A stretch of DNA of 64,000 nt from Gammaproteobacteria bacterium (GTDB lineage Bacteria; Pseudomonadota; Gammaproteobacteria; HTCC5015): positions 1 to 64,000 of the forward strand of contig JANQRI010000050.1 of assembly GCA_028284675.1 (NCBI GenBank), given 5' to 3'. A program made the translations under genes and the position numbers. This document shows positions 8,610 through 18,385 of the stretch, piece after piece; the first letter of the stretch is position 1, and each line of letters opens with the position of its first letter. The notes under the pieces are model-generated. The model made no database searches and was not told where the DNA came from. It saw only the letters and a list, made by a program, of their open reading frames with translations.

Positions 8610-9784
8610 TGCAACATATACGCAATATGATCAGCAATACGACGGAATATATTGCCTTCTTCAACCGCTTCCAATGCAATTAAAGGCCGGGTATCGAGTA
8701 CTTCATCATTCAACCGCACAACAACCTCACCCAGAGCCTGCTGTTTATCCACCGGCGCGAAAATGGATTTTTTCAGTTCCATCGCCGGCTTCAGGTTATC
8801 GTATTCACCACGCGGTATCGTGACATAAAGATCATCTTGTAAACCGAGCGGCAGCTGCTCACTGGCGCCTTTCCAGATACGCGCCTCACGCAACACCTCA
8901 CCGGCAGCAAACAGGCGATGTGTACGATAAAAGCGAAATCCGTAATTCAACAGGCTCTGACTGTTCTTCACGCGCGCGCTGTTGCCGGATGTCCCCATGA
9001 CCACCGCGATTAAGCGCATGCCGTCACGCTCCGCAGATGACGCAAGACAATAGCCGGCCGCTTCGGTATGCCCGGTTTTAATGCCGTCCACACTGCCGTC
9101 TCTCCAAAGCAAGGCATTACGATTCGCTTGCGAAATATTATTATAGGTAAACCGCTTTTCAGAATAGAGCTTGTAAAGTTCCGGAAAGTCCCGAATTAGC
9201 GCACGACTTAAGGTTGCGATATCCCGTGCACTGGTATAATGGTTTTCGGTCGGCCAACCGGTACTGTTTTGATATAAAGTATTTTCAAGTCCCAGGCGTT
9301 GCGCATGTGCATTCATGATATCGACAAATGCCGCTTCGGTACCGGCAATATGCTCCGCAAGTGCAACACTCGCATCGTTTCCGGACTGAATAATCAGCCC
9401 TCTCAATAAATCCGACACCGGCACACTGCTCCCCACTTCAACAAACATGCGGGAACCTTTCATCCAGCCTTTCACCTCAGGATTTCGCCAGGCTTTCTCA
9501 CTGATCGAAACCAAATCATCCAGCGACAACTTGCCGCTGTTGATTGCATCAAAAACCACGTAGGCGGTCATTATCTTGGTGATACTCGCAGGTTCAATGC
9601 GTTCATCGGCATTGGTTTCGGCAATAATTTGACCGCTATTAAAATCCTGCAATACATAGGCGGTACCGGCAACGGAGGGCGGAGACGGTACCGGCACCGC
9701 AGATACACCGGCGGCTATCAGGCTCAAAAACACAAAAACGGCTGCTTTCGGCAGCAGCAAATCAAAATTAAGCATAGGATTCAT
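8606..9784 (-). CDS. dacC: D-alanyl-D-alanine carboxypeptidase (PBP5/6 family)
   Basis: A 392-residue low-molecular-mass penicillin-binding protein that trims the terminal D-alanine from peptidoglycan pentapeptides. A signal-peptide-like N-terminus ends near residue 30 (VSAVPVP). The three active-site motifs are present: Ser67-x-x-Lys70 (SITK), SGN at 134-136 and KTG at 236-238. A beta-rich PBP5 C-terminal domain follows, and the tail (EGNIFRRIADHIAYML) looks like the amphipathic membrane-anchoring helix of this family. dacA/dacC paralogues cannot be separated from sequence alone. Confidence 0.95.
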   Translation of the reverse strand: MNPMLNFDLLLPKAAVFVFLSLIAAGVSAVPVPSPPSVAGTAYVLQDFNSGQIIAETNADERIEPASITKIMTAYVVFDAINSGKLSLDDLVSISEKAWRNPEVKGWMKGSRMFVEVGSSVPVSDLLRGLIIQSGNDASVALAEHIAGTEAAFVDIMNAHAQRLGLENTLYQNSTGWPTENHYTSARDIATLSRALIRDFPELYKLYSEKRFTYNNISQANRNALLWRDGSVDGIKTGHTEAAGYCLASSAERDGMRLIAVVMGTSGNSARVKNSQSLLNYGFRFYRTHRLFAAGEVLREARIWKGASEQLPLGLQDDLYVTIPRGEYDNLKPAMELKKSIFAPVDKQQALGEVVVRLNDEVLDTRPLIALEAVEEGNIFRRIADHIAYMLQ

Positions 9785-9846
9785 TAGGGCCTGTTCACAC
9801 TAATTGCATTAATAAGGGTAATACATCATAACAATATAGAGCGGCT

Positions 9847-10656
9847 TCACTCAATGACGACCTGATACTCACTAAAACCTATATCCTCCAGGCGTGAAAC
9901 TGCTTTATCGGTCGCTGCCACGTTGTGTATCGGGCCGATGCGCACCCGATGTAACAGGCCCTGTTCCTGATCAAAGCCCAAAATCTGTACATCGGTAAAC
10001 TGAGCCTGTAATAAGCGCTGAAACATTTCCTCGGCATTATTGCGTTCCGAAAATGCACCGACTTGTATATAAATCCGATTACGCAAATGCGATTGATCCC
10101 GCCAATCGCTGACGGTAGATACCGGCGCGTTACCAGCCGGCACCGCAGTATCGGTTACCCGGGCCTTGTTGCCCGGCTGCAAAGCACGCACTTCAACCAG
10201 TGCGGTTCCATCAGTCACCATATCCAGCTTCTGCGCCGCGGTATATGACAAGTCAATAATCCGGTTTTTTACAAACGGCCCCCGGTCATTTACCCGCACG
10301 ACAATGCTGCGGTTATTGCTTAAATTGGTAACACGCACATAAGACGGCAAAGGCAGTGTTTTATGCGCAGCAGTCATTGCATACATATTATAGCGCTCGC
10401 CGTTTGACGTACGGCGCCCATGGAACTTCTTTCCATACCAGGACGCAATACCCCGTTCAGCATAACCTTTACTGGTGCGCATAACAAAATAGCGCTTACC
10501 AAACACAATGTAGGATTCGGGATTGCCGCTGGCACTTAATGGCTCATCACGCGGGATCGCATCGCGGACGTTGTTGGGATTCTGATATATAGGCAGCCCA
10601 CCGGCACAACCTGACAGCAACAACATCGCACAAACAAGCAGGTTTCTGTGCAACAT
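9847..10656 (-). CDS. rlpA: RlpA lipoprotein, septal lytic transglycosylase with SPOR domain
   Basis: A 269-residue outer-membrane lipoprotein. The lipobox LLLSGC places the lipidated cysteine at residue 17. A double-psi beta-barrel RlpA domain occupies about 75-165 (GIASWYGKKFHGRRTSNGE, RVNDRGPF) and a SPOR domain about 190-269 (IYIQVGAFSERNNAEEMFQ). In Pseudomonas, RlpA cleaves peptidoglycan lacking stem peptides and localises to the septum through SPOR. The start codon overlaps the mltB stop (TAATG). Confidence 0.95.
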   Translation of the reverse strand: MLHRNLLVCAMLLLSGCAGGLPIYQNPNNVRDAIPRDEPLSASGNPESYIVFGKRYFVMRTSKGYAERGIASWYGKKFHGRRTSNGERYNMYAMTAAHKTLPLPSYVRVTNLSNNRSIVVRVNDRGPFVKNRIIDLSYTAAQKLDMVTDGTALVEVRALQPGNKARVTDTAVPAGNAPVSTVSDWRDQSHLRNRIYIQVGAFSERNNAEEMFQRLLQAQFTDVQILGFDQEQGLLHRVRIGPIHNVAATDKAVSRLEDIGFSEYQVVIE

Positions 10657-11690
10657 TAACTGCCTGCCGCCTGTTGATTTATATATGCGTCTTTAATCTG
10701 CTGTGCCAACTGGTAAACCGCCATTGCATACATTGCGCTGTGATTATAGCGCGTAATCACATAAAAATTCTGCAGACCAAGCCAATACTCGGTTCCTTTA
10801 TCCCCTTCAAAACGGATTAATGTTGCAGGCGTGTCCTCCGGCAATGTTCGCGCACTGCTGACCCCTGCCTGAGATAATACAGCAACCGATTTACTCGGCT
10901 TCAAACCTTTGCGTCCACGTCCCACAGCAATATTTGACACATCACCGTTAACCCTTGCCTGTATCACAACATCTTCACCGCCTTGCCAGCCATGCACCTT
11001 GAAATAATTTGCAACACTGCCAATCACATCCGCTTTGCTTTCCCATAAATCACGCCGGCCATCTTTATCAAAATCAACCGCATAACGACGATAACTACTG
11101 GAAATAAACTGCGGCATTCCCATCGCACCGGCATAAGAGCCTTTTACTACAGACGGGTCAATTCGTTCATCACGTGTCAACAATAAAAACTCTTCCAGCT
11201 CTCTACGAAAAAACTGTTTACGTCTTTGGCCATCAAAACTCAGTGTTATCAATGAATCCAGCACTGGATGCCTACCCAAGTGCTTGCCATAGCCGGTTTC
11301 CACACCGATGATTGCGACAATAATTTCAGCTGGAACTCCATATTCATTTTCCGCCTGCTTCAACAATGGAAGGTGCTTGTGCCAAAACGAAGCACCTCCT
11401 GCAATGCGCGCCTGATTAATAAAAATCGGCCGGTATTGCTTCCATTCCAGCTCCCGTTCGGCCGGCTTGGCGATCGCATCAAGCACATTCTGTTGCCGCT
11501 GTGTTTTACGGAATAAGCCCAGCAACTCAGCACGATTAAATTTATGTTTTTCAGTTAACTCATCAATAAAAGAACGCACTTCAGGACGATCGCTATACAG
11601 TTTGGCTGCGGCAACCGCGTTTAAACAAACCAGACATAACAACACCGTGAAACATATCGCAGACATATCACGTATTTTGCTCAACATCAT
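10656..11690 (-). CDS. mltB: Membrane-bound lytic murein transglycosylase B
   Basis: A 344-residue MltB/Slt35-family enzyme that cuts MurNAc-GlcNAc bonds to anhydro-MurNAc ends. The catalytic glutamate is Glu131 in IIGVETGYGKHLG, and GSYAGAMGMPQFISSSY is the family signature. The N-terminus is a signal peptide (ICFTVLLCLVCLNAVAAA). It lacks a clear lipobox Cys immediately after the hydrophobic core, so it may be periplasmic rather than lipid-anchored. It lies between rodA (8-base gap) and rlpA (1-base overlap). Confidence 0.95.
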   Translation of the reverse strand: MMLSKIRDMSAICFTVLLCLVCLNAVAAAKLYSDRPEVRSFIDELTEKHKFNRAELLGLFRKTQRQQNVLDAIAKPAERELEWKQYRPIFINQARIAGGASFWHKHLPLLKQAENEYGVPAEIIVAIIGVETGYGKHLGRHPVLDSLITLSFDGQRRKQFFRRELEEFLLLTRDERIDPSVVKGSYAGAMGMPQFISSSYRRYAVDFDKDGRRDLWESKADVIGSVANYFKVHGWQGGEDVVIQARVNGDVSNIAVGRGRKGLKPSKSVAVLSQAGVSSARTLPEDTPATLIRFEGDKGTEYWLGLQNFYVITRYNHSAMYAMAVYQLAQQIKDAYINQQAAGS

Positions 11691-11698
11691 GTTCTATA

Positions 11699-12829
11699 TC
11701 ACCCTGGATTAAACCGTCTATCGGAATTGATCGACATAAGTATGCCGAATCCTGCCATTAAAGTAACCATTGATGTGCCGCCATAACTTATTAGCGGCAA
11801 AGGTACACCAACCACAGGCAGCAAACCACTAACCATGCCGACATTTACAAAAAAATAAACCAAAAAAGTTAATACGATTGCGCCGGCCAGGACCCGACTG
11901 TATCCATCTCTTGCTCTCGCTGCTATCGTAAGCCCACGTAGACAAATAAATATATAGACTGCTAGTATTAATAACACCCCGAAAAAACCAAATTCCTCCG
12001 CCAGCACTGAAAAAATAAAATCAGTGGAGCGCTCCGGTAAAAAATCCAGGTTAGACTGGGTGCCGTTTAACCAGCCTTTACCATAAATCCCTCCCGAACC
12101 AATTGCGATTTTCGACTGGATAATATGATAGCCGGAGCCCAAGGGGTCACTCTCGGGGTTTAAAAATGTCAACACCCGGCGCTGCTGATAAGCATGCATC
12201 GAACGCCAGATCAGTGGTGTTAGCGCTAACGCACTCAAACCACCTATAAATAACAGTCGCCAACTAATACCGGCCAAAAACAAACACATAAACCCCGCAC
12301 TACCCACCAATAATGCCGTGCCCAAATCAGGCTGCTTCACAATTAACCCCATTGGAATGATGACAATCAGGCCGGCTGCAAAAACATGTTTTAATGTCGG
12401 CGGTATCGGTTTATCGATCAAATACCATGCGACCATCATCGGCACACACAGCTTCATCAACTCAGAAGGCTGAAACCGCATCACGCCCAAATCGAGCCAG
12501 CGTTGCGCTCCCTTACCAACCACACCAAAATAAAAAACGGCTATCAGACTTAATAAACCTAGACCGTAAACCCACGGGGACCACAAGCGCAGGTTATGCG
12601 GTGAAATTTGTGCAAACACCAGCATCACAATAAATGCAATCGCAAGCCTGACCCCTTGCCGCCAGAGCATATCGGCATTCTGGCCCGACGCGCTATATAG
12701 AACAATCAAACCCAAACCAACCAACACCAACAATGCCAGCAACAATACCGGATCCAGCCGCAGACGCTTAAAAAACGCCCGTGCGATACTGTCACCTTCA
12801 GCCGATTTAATGTCGCTACTGATACTCAT
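11699..12829 (-). CDS. rodA: Rod-shape SEDS glycosyltransferase RodA
   Basis: A 376-residue polytopic SEDS protein with about ten membrane segments that polymerises lipid II for lateral wall growth together with PBP2. Family markers are GKGAQRWLDLG, FQPSELMKL, the ERSTDFIFSVLAEEFGF region, and LPLISYGGTSMVT near the C-terminus. Its ATG overlaps the mrdA stop by 4 bases, so the two partners are translationally coupled. Confidence 0.97.
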   Translation of the reverse strand: MSISSDIKSAEGDSIARAFFKRLRLDPVLLLALLVLVGLGLIVLYSASGQNADMLWRQGVRLAIAFIVMLVFAQISPHNLRLWSPWVYGLGLLSLIAVFYFGVVGKGAQRWLDLGVMRFQPSELMKLCVPMMVAWYLIDKPIPPTLKHVFAAGLIVIIPMGLIVKQPDLGTALLVGSAGFMCLFLAGISWRLLFIGGLSALALTPLIWRSMHAYQQRRVLTFLNPESDPLGSGYHIIQSKIAIGSGGIYGKGWLNGTQSNLDFLPERSTDFIFSVLAEEFGFFGVLLILAVYIFICLRGLTIAARARDGYSRVLAGAIVLTFLVYFFVNVGMVSGLLPVVGVPLPLISYGGTSMVTLMAGFGILMSINSDRRFNPG

Positions 12830-14670
12830 TGTGGGCCTTGCTCAAAAAAACGATCCAATACCTTGCGTGCCAGTGGTGCCGCTACCGAGCTGCCGCTGCC
12901 TCCATTCTCTACTAATACGGAAATCGCTATTTTTGGATCCTCAGCCGGTGCAAATGCAATAAAAAGCGCATGATCACGGTGCTGCTTGGCTATTTTTTCC
13001 TCGTCATACTCTTCATCCTGCGCGATCGAAATAACCTGCGCGGTTCCGGTTTTACCGGCAAAACGATAAGCGGCCCCTGCAGCGGATGCCCGGGCCGTAC
13101 CCTTCTTACCGTGCATAACCTCTTCCATTGCACGATGAATATATGCCCAATTTTCAGCGTTGTTAATGGGTATGGACCCCTGCAATTGGGGCTGAATTTC
13201 TGAATACGACTGCCCGGGACGCTCTACACTCGCAAGCATTTGGGGCTTATATGCTTTACCATTTGTTGCCAGCGCAGCAGTTGCATATGCCAGCTGTAAT
13301 GGTGTCATCAGCATATAACCCTGGCCGATCCCGGCGCTTAATGTTTCACCCGGAAACCACGGCAATCCATAGCGTTTACGCTTCCAGGCACTGGTGGGCA
13401 ATAAACCGCGTTTTTCACCCGGCAGATCGATACCGGTCAGGCGCCCCAGGCCAAACAGATCCAGATAATCAGCCATCGCATCAATACCCATCTGAAACGC
13501 CAGATCATAGAAAAACACATCACATGACTGGGCAATCGCCTGCAACAGATCAACATGGCCATGCCCTTCTTTTTTCCAGTCCCGGTAACGGCGGTCGTCT
13601 CCAGGCAGCTTGTAAGACCCCTTACAATGTATCGTCTGGGAAAATTGAGTGCCCCGTTCGATAGCAGCCAACCCCACAATAGGTTTCGTCGTAGAGCCCG
13701 GTGGATACTGGCCGGTTAAGGCCCTGTTAAACAGCGGCCGGGTAATCGCCTGCTGCAAAGCCTTAAAATCCAAAGTCGAAATACCGTCTACGAAAAGATG
13801 AGGATCGTATGCCGGCGCACTGACCATCGCCAGCACCGCGCCGGTATTTGGCTCCAGCGCAATAACCGAGCCGGCATTATCTCCGAGAGCTTCCCAGGCA
13901 GCCTGTTGCAAACGCACATCCAAATTCAGGTGCAGATCGTTTCCGGGCGTTGCAACCTGCTCTTCCAATACCCGCAATACACGGCCTTCAACATTGACCT
14001 CAACCTGCTGATAGCCGACATTGCCATGCAATTCCGTTTCATATTGCTTTTCAACGCCCACCTTGCCGATATGGCTGGTTGCACGGTAGTTGCGCTCATC
14101 AAGACGGGTCAAATCACGTTCATCGATTCTGCCGACATACCCCAACACATGTGCGGTAATCTCAGCAAGCGGGTAATGTCTGGACAGGCGGGCTGCAATA
14201 TCGACTCCCGGAAAACGATGACGGTTGACGGAAAACAACGCAACTTCCTCATCGTTTAAATTAAACCTCAACGGCACTCCTTCAAACTGCCGCTTGCGTT
14301 TCAGTGACTCACGAAACCGCTCTATATCACTGGGGCGCACAACCAGAACTTCAGCCAACGCCGCCAGTGTGGCGTCCAGATCATCAACTTCCTCAGGTGT
14401 AATTTCGAGGCGGTAGCTTGGCCGATTCTCCGCTAAAACAACCCCGTTACGGTCATAAATTAACCCGCGGGTCGGAGCGACGGCCATTAAACGCAGGCGA
14501 TTATTTAGCGACAGCGTCGAAAACACCTGATGATGAATCACCTGTAAATACAGCAAGCGAAGCATCAGCAGCATAACAGCCGCGATACAAAGCGCTCCGG
14601 CAACAACCGCCCTCGATTTGAACAGGTAAAGCTCCTGCTGACGATCGTTCAGTGTTATCCGAGAAGCCAT
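12826..14670 (-). CDS. mrdA: Penicillin-binding protein 2, elongasome transpeptidase
   Basis: A 614-residue class B PBP cross-linking peptidoglycan during elongation. There is a short cytoplasmic tail, one TM helix at about 22-45, a dimerisation/pedestal domain (RGLIYDRNGVVLAENRPSY) and a transpeptidase domain with Ser326-TT-Lys329 (GSTTK), SCD as the second motif, and KTGTAQV as the third. SxD in place of SxN is normal for PBP2. It begins the minus-strand envelope operon that continues through rodA, mltB, rlpA, dacC, dat, ybeD, lipB and lipA. Confidence 0.97.
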   Translation of the reverse strand: MASRITLNDRQQELYLFKSRAVVAGALCIAAVMLLMLRLLYLQVIHHQVFSTLSLNNRLRLMAVAPTRGLIYDRNGVVLAENRPSYRLEITPEEVDDLDATLAALAEVLVVRPSDIERFRESLKRKRQFEGVPLRFNLNDEEVALFSVNRHRFPGVDIAARLSRHYPLAEITAHVLGYVGRIDERDLTRLDERNYRATSHIGKVGVEKQYETELHGNVGYQQVEVNVEGRVLRVLEEQVATPGNDLHLNLDVRLQQAAWEALGDNAGSVIALEPNTGAVLAMVSAPAYDPHLFVDGISTLDFKALQQAITRPLFNRALTGQYPPGSTTKPIVGLAAIERGTQFSQTIHCKGSYKLPGDDRRYRDWKKEGHGHVDLLQAIAQSCDVFFYDLAFQMGIDAMADYLDLFGLGRLTGIDLPGEKRGLLPTSAWKRKRYGLPWFPGETLSAGIGQGYMLMTPLQLAYATAALATNGKAYKPQMLASVERPGQSYSEIQPQLQGSIPINNAENWAYIHRAMEEVMHGKKGTARASAAGAAYRFAGKTGTAQVISIAQDEEYDEEKIAKQHRDHALFIAFAPAEDPKIAISVLVENGGSGSSVAAPLARKVLDRFFEQGPQ

Positions 14671-14738
14671 AGAATCTCTGAATTAACGTTTCGGCGGGCT
14701 AAGTGGCATAGTGCTGACATAAAGGCTGGAAAATAAGC

Positions 14739-15296
14739 TCAGGCGCTGACCTCCTCCTGCTGCCCATTTACATGCACATAGCGCTGAAGGGACTCAATAA
14801 TCTCAGATTTTGCCTTTTCAGAACTTGCCCAACCACCAATTTTAACCCACTTGTTCTTCTCCAGGGTTTTATATTGTTCAAAAAAGTGTGTGATCTGCTC
14901 GACCAGCTCCATAGGCAGATTATCGATGGATTTAACATGATCATACATGGAATAAAGCCTGCTGACCGGTACCGCGATCACTTTGGCATCCGGTCCGGAC
15001 TCATCGACCATATTTAATACCCCAATCGGCCTGCAGGCTATCAGGCTGCCGCCAATGACCGGATGGGGTGTAACCACCAGGACATCAAGCGGATCGCCAT
15101 CGGCCGACAGAGTATGCGGAATAAACCCATAATTGCAGGGGTAATACATCGCAACACTCATAAACCGATCCACAATAAGCGCGCCGCTTTGTTTATCCAT
15201 TTCATACTTTACCGGCGAGGAATGGGCCGGAATCTCGATCACTACATTGACTTCATCCGGCAGTTTGTCGCCGGGGCTGATATTGTTCAAAAACAT
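14739..15296 (-). CDS. ppa: Soluble inorganic pyrophosphatase (family I)
   Basis: A 185-residue cytoplasmic PPase hydrolysing PPi. Family I active-site residues are in VKYEMDKQSGALIVDRF, YPCNYGFIPHTL and the metal-binding DGDPLDVLV motif. I chose the ATG at 15296 because MFLNNISPGDKLPDEVNVV aligns with the family N-terminus; an in-frame TTG at 15320 adds eight unsupported residues. It is divergent from the membrane H+-pyrophosphatase gene, so the cell has both a wasteful and an energy-conserving PPi sink side by side. Confidence 0.95.
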   Translation of the reverse strand: MFLNNISPGDKLPDEVNVVIEIPAHSSPVKYEMDKQSGALIVDRFMSVAMYYPCNYGFIPHTLSADGDPLDVLVVTPHPVIGGSLIACRPIGVLNMVDESGPDAKVIAVPVSRLYSMYDHVKSIDNLPMELVEQITHFFEQYKTLEKNKWVKIGGWASSEKAKSEIIESLQRYVHVNGQQEEVSA

Positions 15297-15606
15297 TACG
15301 AACCAATACTCCATTGCCAAAATTATACGGCGCCATTATAACCGCTTTACCGAACGATAGCGCCGCTGATATGGTAATGATCATCCTGATTTACCGCTTA
15401 GTCACACCGGCTGGCCACCCTACCCGGGCTAATCCCATAAAAGTTTGGCTACACAGACCCCGTCAGGGCATGCTTGCGTGATATAAGGCCCAACGATAAT
15501 ATCCGGCAGATTTATTGCATGTAGATCAAGTGCCATAAACCCGGAGGCGATGTTACAATCCGGGCGGCAATTGACAATCACAAAATCACAGGGGGAAATT
15601 TCCGAC
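15297..15606. other. Divergent ppa/hppA intergenic region
   Basis: About 310 bases without a gene. It must hold promoters for both divergent pyrophosphatase genes. A GGGGGA ribosome site lies about ten bases before the hppA ATG at 15607. An upstream in-frame ATG at 15550 has no matching family sequence. I saw no strong sigma-70 promoter pair or riboswitch-like fold by eye. Confidence 0.5.
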
Positions 15607-17700
15607 ATGTCGACCGCTTACTACGCAGTGCTGGGCTGCTCAATCATCGCGCTGGCCTATGGAATTTACGCCATCAAAGCGGTGCTTGCCGCACCGACCG
15701 GTACCGAAAGGATGCAGGAAATTGCCGGCGCCATTCAGGAAGGTGCCCGGGCGTATTTAAACCGCCAATACCGTACAGTGGCGATCGTCGGTGTGATTGT
15801 CGGCATTATCCTGGGGCTGTTGCTCGGCACTTGGGTGACCATCGGTTATTTTATCGGCGCAATACTCTCCGGAGCAGCCGGTTACATCGGCATGAATATT
15901 TCAGTACGCGCCAACGTCAGAACCACAGAGGCAGCACGCAGCAAAGGCCTGAAACAGGCGCTGGACCTGGCATTTAAATCAGGCGCCATTACCGGCATGC
16001 TTGTAGTCGGCCTGGCGCTATTAGGTGTCACCGGCTATTACATGGTGCTGCGCGGCATACTCGATACCAGCTCCGCCGAAGGCATGCGGCATCTGCTGGA
16101 AGCGTTGGTCGCATTAGGCTTTGGCGCCTCACTTATTTCGATTTTTGCACGGCTCGGCGGCGGAATATTCACCAAAGGCGCCGATGTCGGCGCTGACCTG
16201 TCCGGCAAAATCGAGGCCGGTATTCCGGAAGATGATCCGCGTAACCCGGCAGTTATTGCCGATAATGTTGGTGATAATGTCGGTGATTGTGCCGGCATGG
16301 CCGCCGATCTTTTCGAGACTTATGCGGTTACAGTGGTGGCAACCATGTTACTGGGCGCCATTTTCTTCACCGGTACTACTCAGGAAACCCTGATCCTCTA
16401 TCCACTGGTTATCGGCGGCAGCTGTATATTGGCTTCAGTTATCTCTACATTTTTCGTTAGGCTGGGTGCAAGTCAGAGCATTATGGGCGCTCTTTATAAA
16501 GGCTTTATCGCCAGCGCAGTGCTCTCGGCACTATTTATCGCAGGTGTTACTGCCTGGTTAATTGGTTTCGATACAGTCCTTGCGTCTGAGACGACTCAAA
16601 TCAGCGGCAGCCAGCTTTATATGTGTGCCCTGACCGGCCTTGCTGTGACCGGCGCAATCGTCTGGATTACAGAATACTACACCGGCACCGACTATCGCCC
16701 GGTAAAACTGGTCGCGGAAGCCTCTACAACCGGCCATGCAACCAATATTATTCAGGGGCTTGCGATCTCCATGGAAGCGACCGCGTTGCCGGTCATCGTA
16801 ATTTCCGGGGGTATTGTACTCTCATATATTTGTGGCGGCTTATACGGGATATCCATTGCCGCAACCACCATGCTCGCACTGGCAGGCATCGTGGTCGCAC
16901 TGGATGCATTCGGCCCGGTGACCGACAATGCCGGAGGAATCGCCGAAATGTCCGACCTTTCATCGGATGTCCGCAAAACCACCGATGCACTGGATGCCGT
17001 CGGCAACACCACAAAAGCGGTTACCAAAGGATACGCCATAGGCTCAGCCGGTTTAGCTGCGCTGGTGCTTTTTACCGCTTATACCGAAGATTTATCGCAT
17101 TATTTCCCAGACCTGGAAGTCAGCTTTCAGCTGCAGGACCCGTTTATTGTGATCGGTCTGTTTATCGGTGGACTGTTACCTTACCTGTTCAGTTCAATTG
17201 CAATGCTGGCAGTGGGCAGAGCAGGCGGTGAGGTTGTAAATGAGGTCAGAAGACAGTTTGAGCAGATCAAGGGCATACTTGACGGCTCGACCAAACCTGA
17301 ATACGGCAAATGTGTGGACATGCTGACTAAAACGGCGATCAAAGAGATGATCGTTCCTTCTATGTTGCCGGTGCTCGCACCAGTGGTGATGTATTTCGTG
17401 GTATACCTGGTTGCAGATCAGGCGGCTGCATTTGCGTCTTTGGGGGCAATGTTACTGGGCACAATCGTCACGGGGCTATTCGTCGCAATTTCCATGACTT
17501 CGGGTGGCGGCGCCTGGGACAATACCAAGAAACTGATCGAAGACGGCGCACATGGGGGCAAAGGCTCGGACGCACATAAAGCATCAGTCACCGGAGACAC
17601 GGTTGGCGACCCTTATAAAGACACTGCCGGCCCTGCGGTCAACCCAATGATCAAAATCACAAACATTGTCGCAATTTTGCTGCTCGCAATTGTCGCATAA
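15607..17700 (+). CDS. hppA: Membrane-bound proton-pumping pyrophosphatase, K+-independent type
   Basis: A 697-residue integral membrane enzyme with about 15-16 helices that couples PPi hydrolysis to H+ translocation. The catalytic loop has DVGADLSGKIEAGIPEDD and the acidic motif DNVGDNVGDCAGMAADLFE; a second is DAFGPVTDNAGGIAEMS. In GNTTKAVTKGYAIGSAG a lysine stands where K+-dependent enzymes have alanine, the diagnostic change for K+-independent H+-PPases. The start at 15607 (MSTAYYAVLGCS) follows GGGGGA. adk lies 40 bases downstream on the same strand. Confidence 0.96.
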   Translation: MSTAYYAVLGCSIIALAYGIYAIKAVLAAPTGTERMQEIAGAIQEGARAYLNRQYRTVAIVGVIVGIILGLLLGTWVTIGYFIGAILSGAAGYIGMNISVRANVRTTEAARSKGLKQALDLAFKSGAITGMLVVGLALLGVTGYYMVLRGILDTSSAEGMRHLLEALVALGFGASLISIFARLGGGIFTKGADVGADLSGKIEAGIPEDDPRNPAVIADNVGDNVGDCAGMAADLFETYAVTVVATMLLGAIFFTGTTQETLILYPLVIGGSCILASVISTFFVRLGASQSIMGALYKGFIASAVLSALFIAGVTAWLIGFDTVLASETTQISGSQLYMCALTGLAVTGAIVWITEYYTGTDYRPVKLVAEASTTGHATNIIQGLAISMEATALPVIVISGGIVLSYICGGLYGISIAATTMLALAGIVVALDAFGPVTDNAGGIAEMSDLSSDVRKTTDALDAVGNTTKAVTKGYAIGSAGLAALVLFTAYTEDLSHYFPDLEVSFQLQDPFIVIGLFIGGLLPYLFSSIAMLAVGRAGGEVVNEVRRQFEQIKGILDGSTKPEYGKCVDMLTKTAIKEMIVPSMLPVLAPVVMYFVVYLVADQAAAFASLGAMLLGTIVTGLFVAISMTSGGGAWDNTKKLIEDGAHGGKGSDAHKASVTGDTVGDPYKDTAGPAVNPMIKITNIVAILLLAIVA

Positions 17701-17740
17701 CCACTAATCAAAACCCTTTAAACTACGCAAGGACTTTGCA

Positions 17741-18385
17741 ATGAGAATTGTGCTACTTGGTGCCCCCGGTTCAGGCAAGGGAACTCAGGCAAAACTTCTA
17801 GTCGAGAAATTTGAAATCACCCAAATTTCCACCGGTGACCTGTTGCGTGCCGCAGTTGCCGCCGGTACCGATCTTGGCAAACAGGCCAAAACTATCATGG
17901 AAGCAGGGCAATTGGTTCCGGACAGCATCGTGCTTGGCATGATCAAAGAAAAGCTCTCTGATCCAAAAGTCTCCAAAGGCTTTATTTTAGATGGCTTCCC
18001 ACGCAACTTGTCTCAGGCAGAAGCATTAGACAAACTATTAACAGAGCAGGGTATTCCGTTAAGTGTTGCCATCCACATCGATGTTAATGCCGAGGAGATT
18101 GTCAAACGCATCACAGGCAGACGCACTTGCGGCAGCTGTGGTGCCATTTACAATACTTTTTTTTCACCTCCGTCGAAAACCGGTGTTTGTGACAAATGCG
18201 GCGCATCCGACCTGCAACAAAGGGCGGATGATAATGAAGAAACAGTCCGCAGCCGGCTGAAAGTTTACCAGGATCAGACCGCACCACTCATCGAATTCTA
18301 TGCAAACAAAAACCTATTGAACACCATTCCCGGCTCCGGCGATATCCAGGGTATTTTCAATGCGGTTTGCGACGCCATCACCTGA
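17741..18385 (+). CDS. adk: Adenylate kinase with Cys4 zinc-type lid
   Basis: A 214-residue long-form adenylate kinase (ATP + AMP to 2 ADP). The P-loop is GAPGSGKGTQA (residues 7-17), the AMP-binding segment is STGDLLRAAV, and DGFPRN follows at 84-89. The LID carries Cys130-x2-Cys133 and Cys150-x2-Cys153, a four-cysteine zinc site, whereas E. coli-type enzymes replace these by His/Ser/Asp/Thr. This is common in Gram-positive bacteria and occurs in some proteobacteria. It lies 40 bases after hppA and may be co-transcribed, which would link PPi and adenylate metabolism. Confidence 0.97.
   Translation: MRIVLLGAPGSGKGTQAKLLVEKFEITQISTGDLLRAAVAAGTDLGKQAKTIMEAGQLVPDSIVLGMIKEKLSDPKVSKGFILDGFPRNLSQAEALDKLLTEQGIPLSVAIHIDVNAEEIVKRITGRRTCGSCGAIYNTFFSPPSKTGVCDKCGASDLQQRADDNEETVRSRLKVYQDQTAPLIEFYANKNLLNTIPGSGDIQGIFNAVCDAIT

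Noticed and set aside
16623..17231. Plus-strand 202-codon ORF within hppA
   Set aside because: It is out of frame with a highly conserved pyrophosphatase and has arginine-rich nonsense composition.
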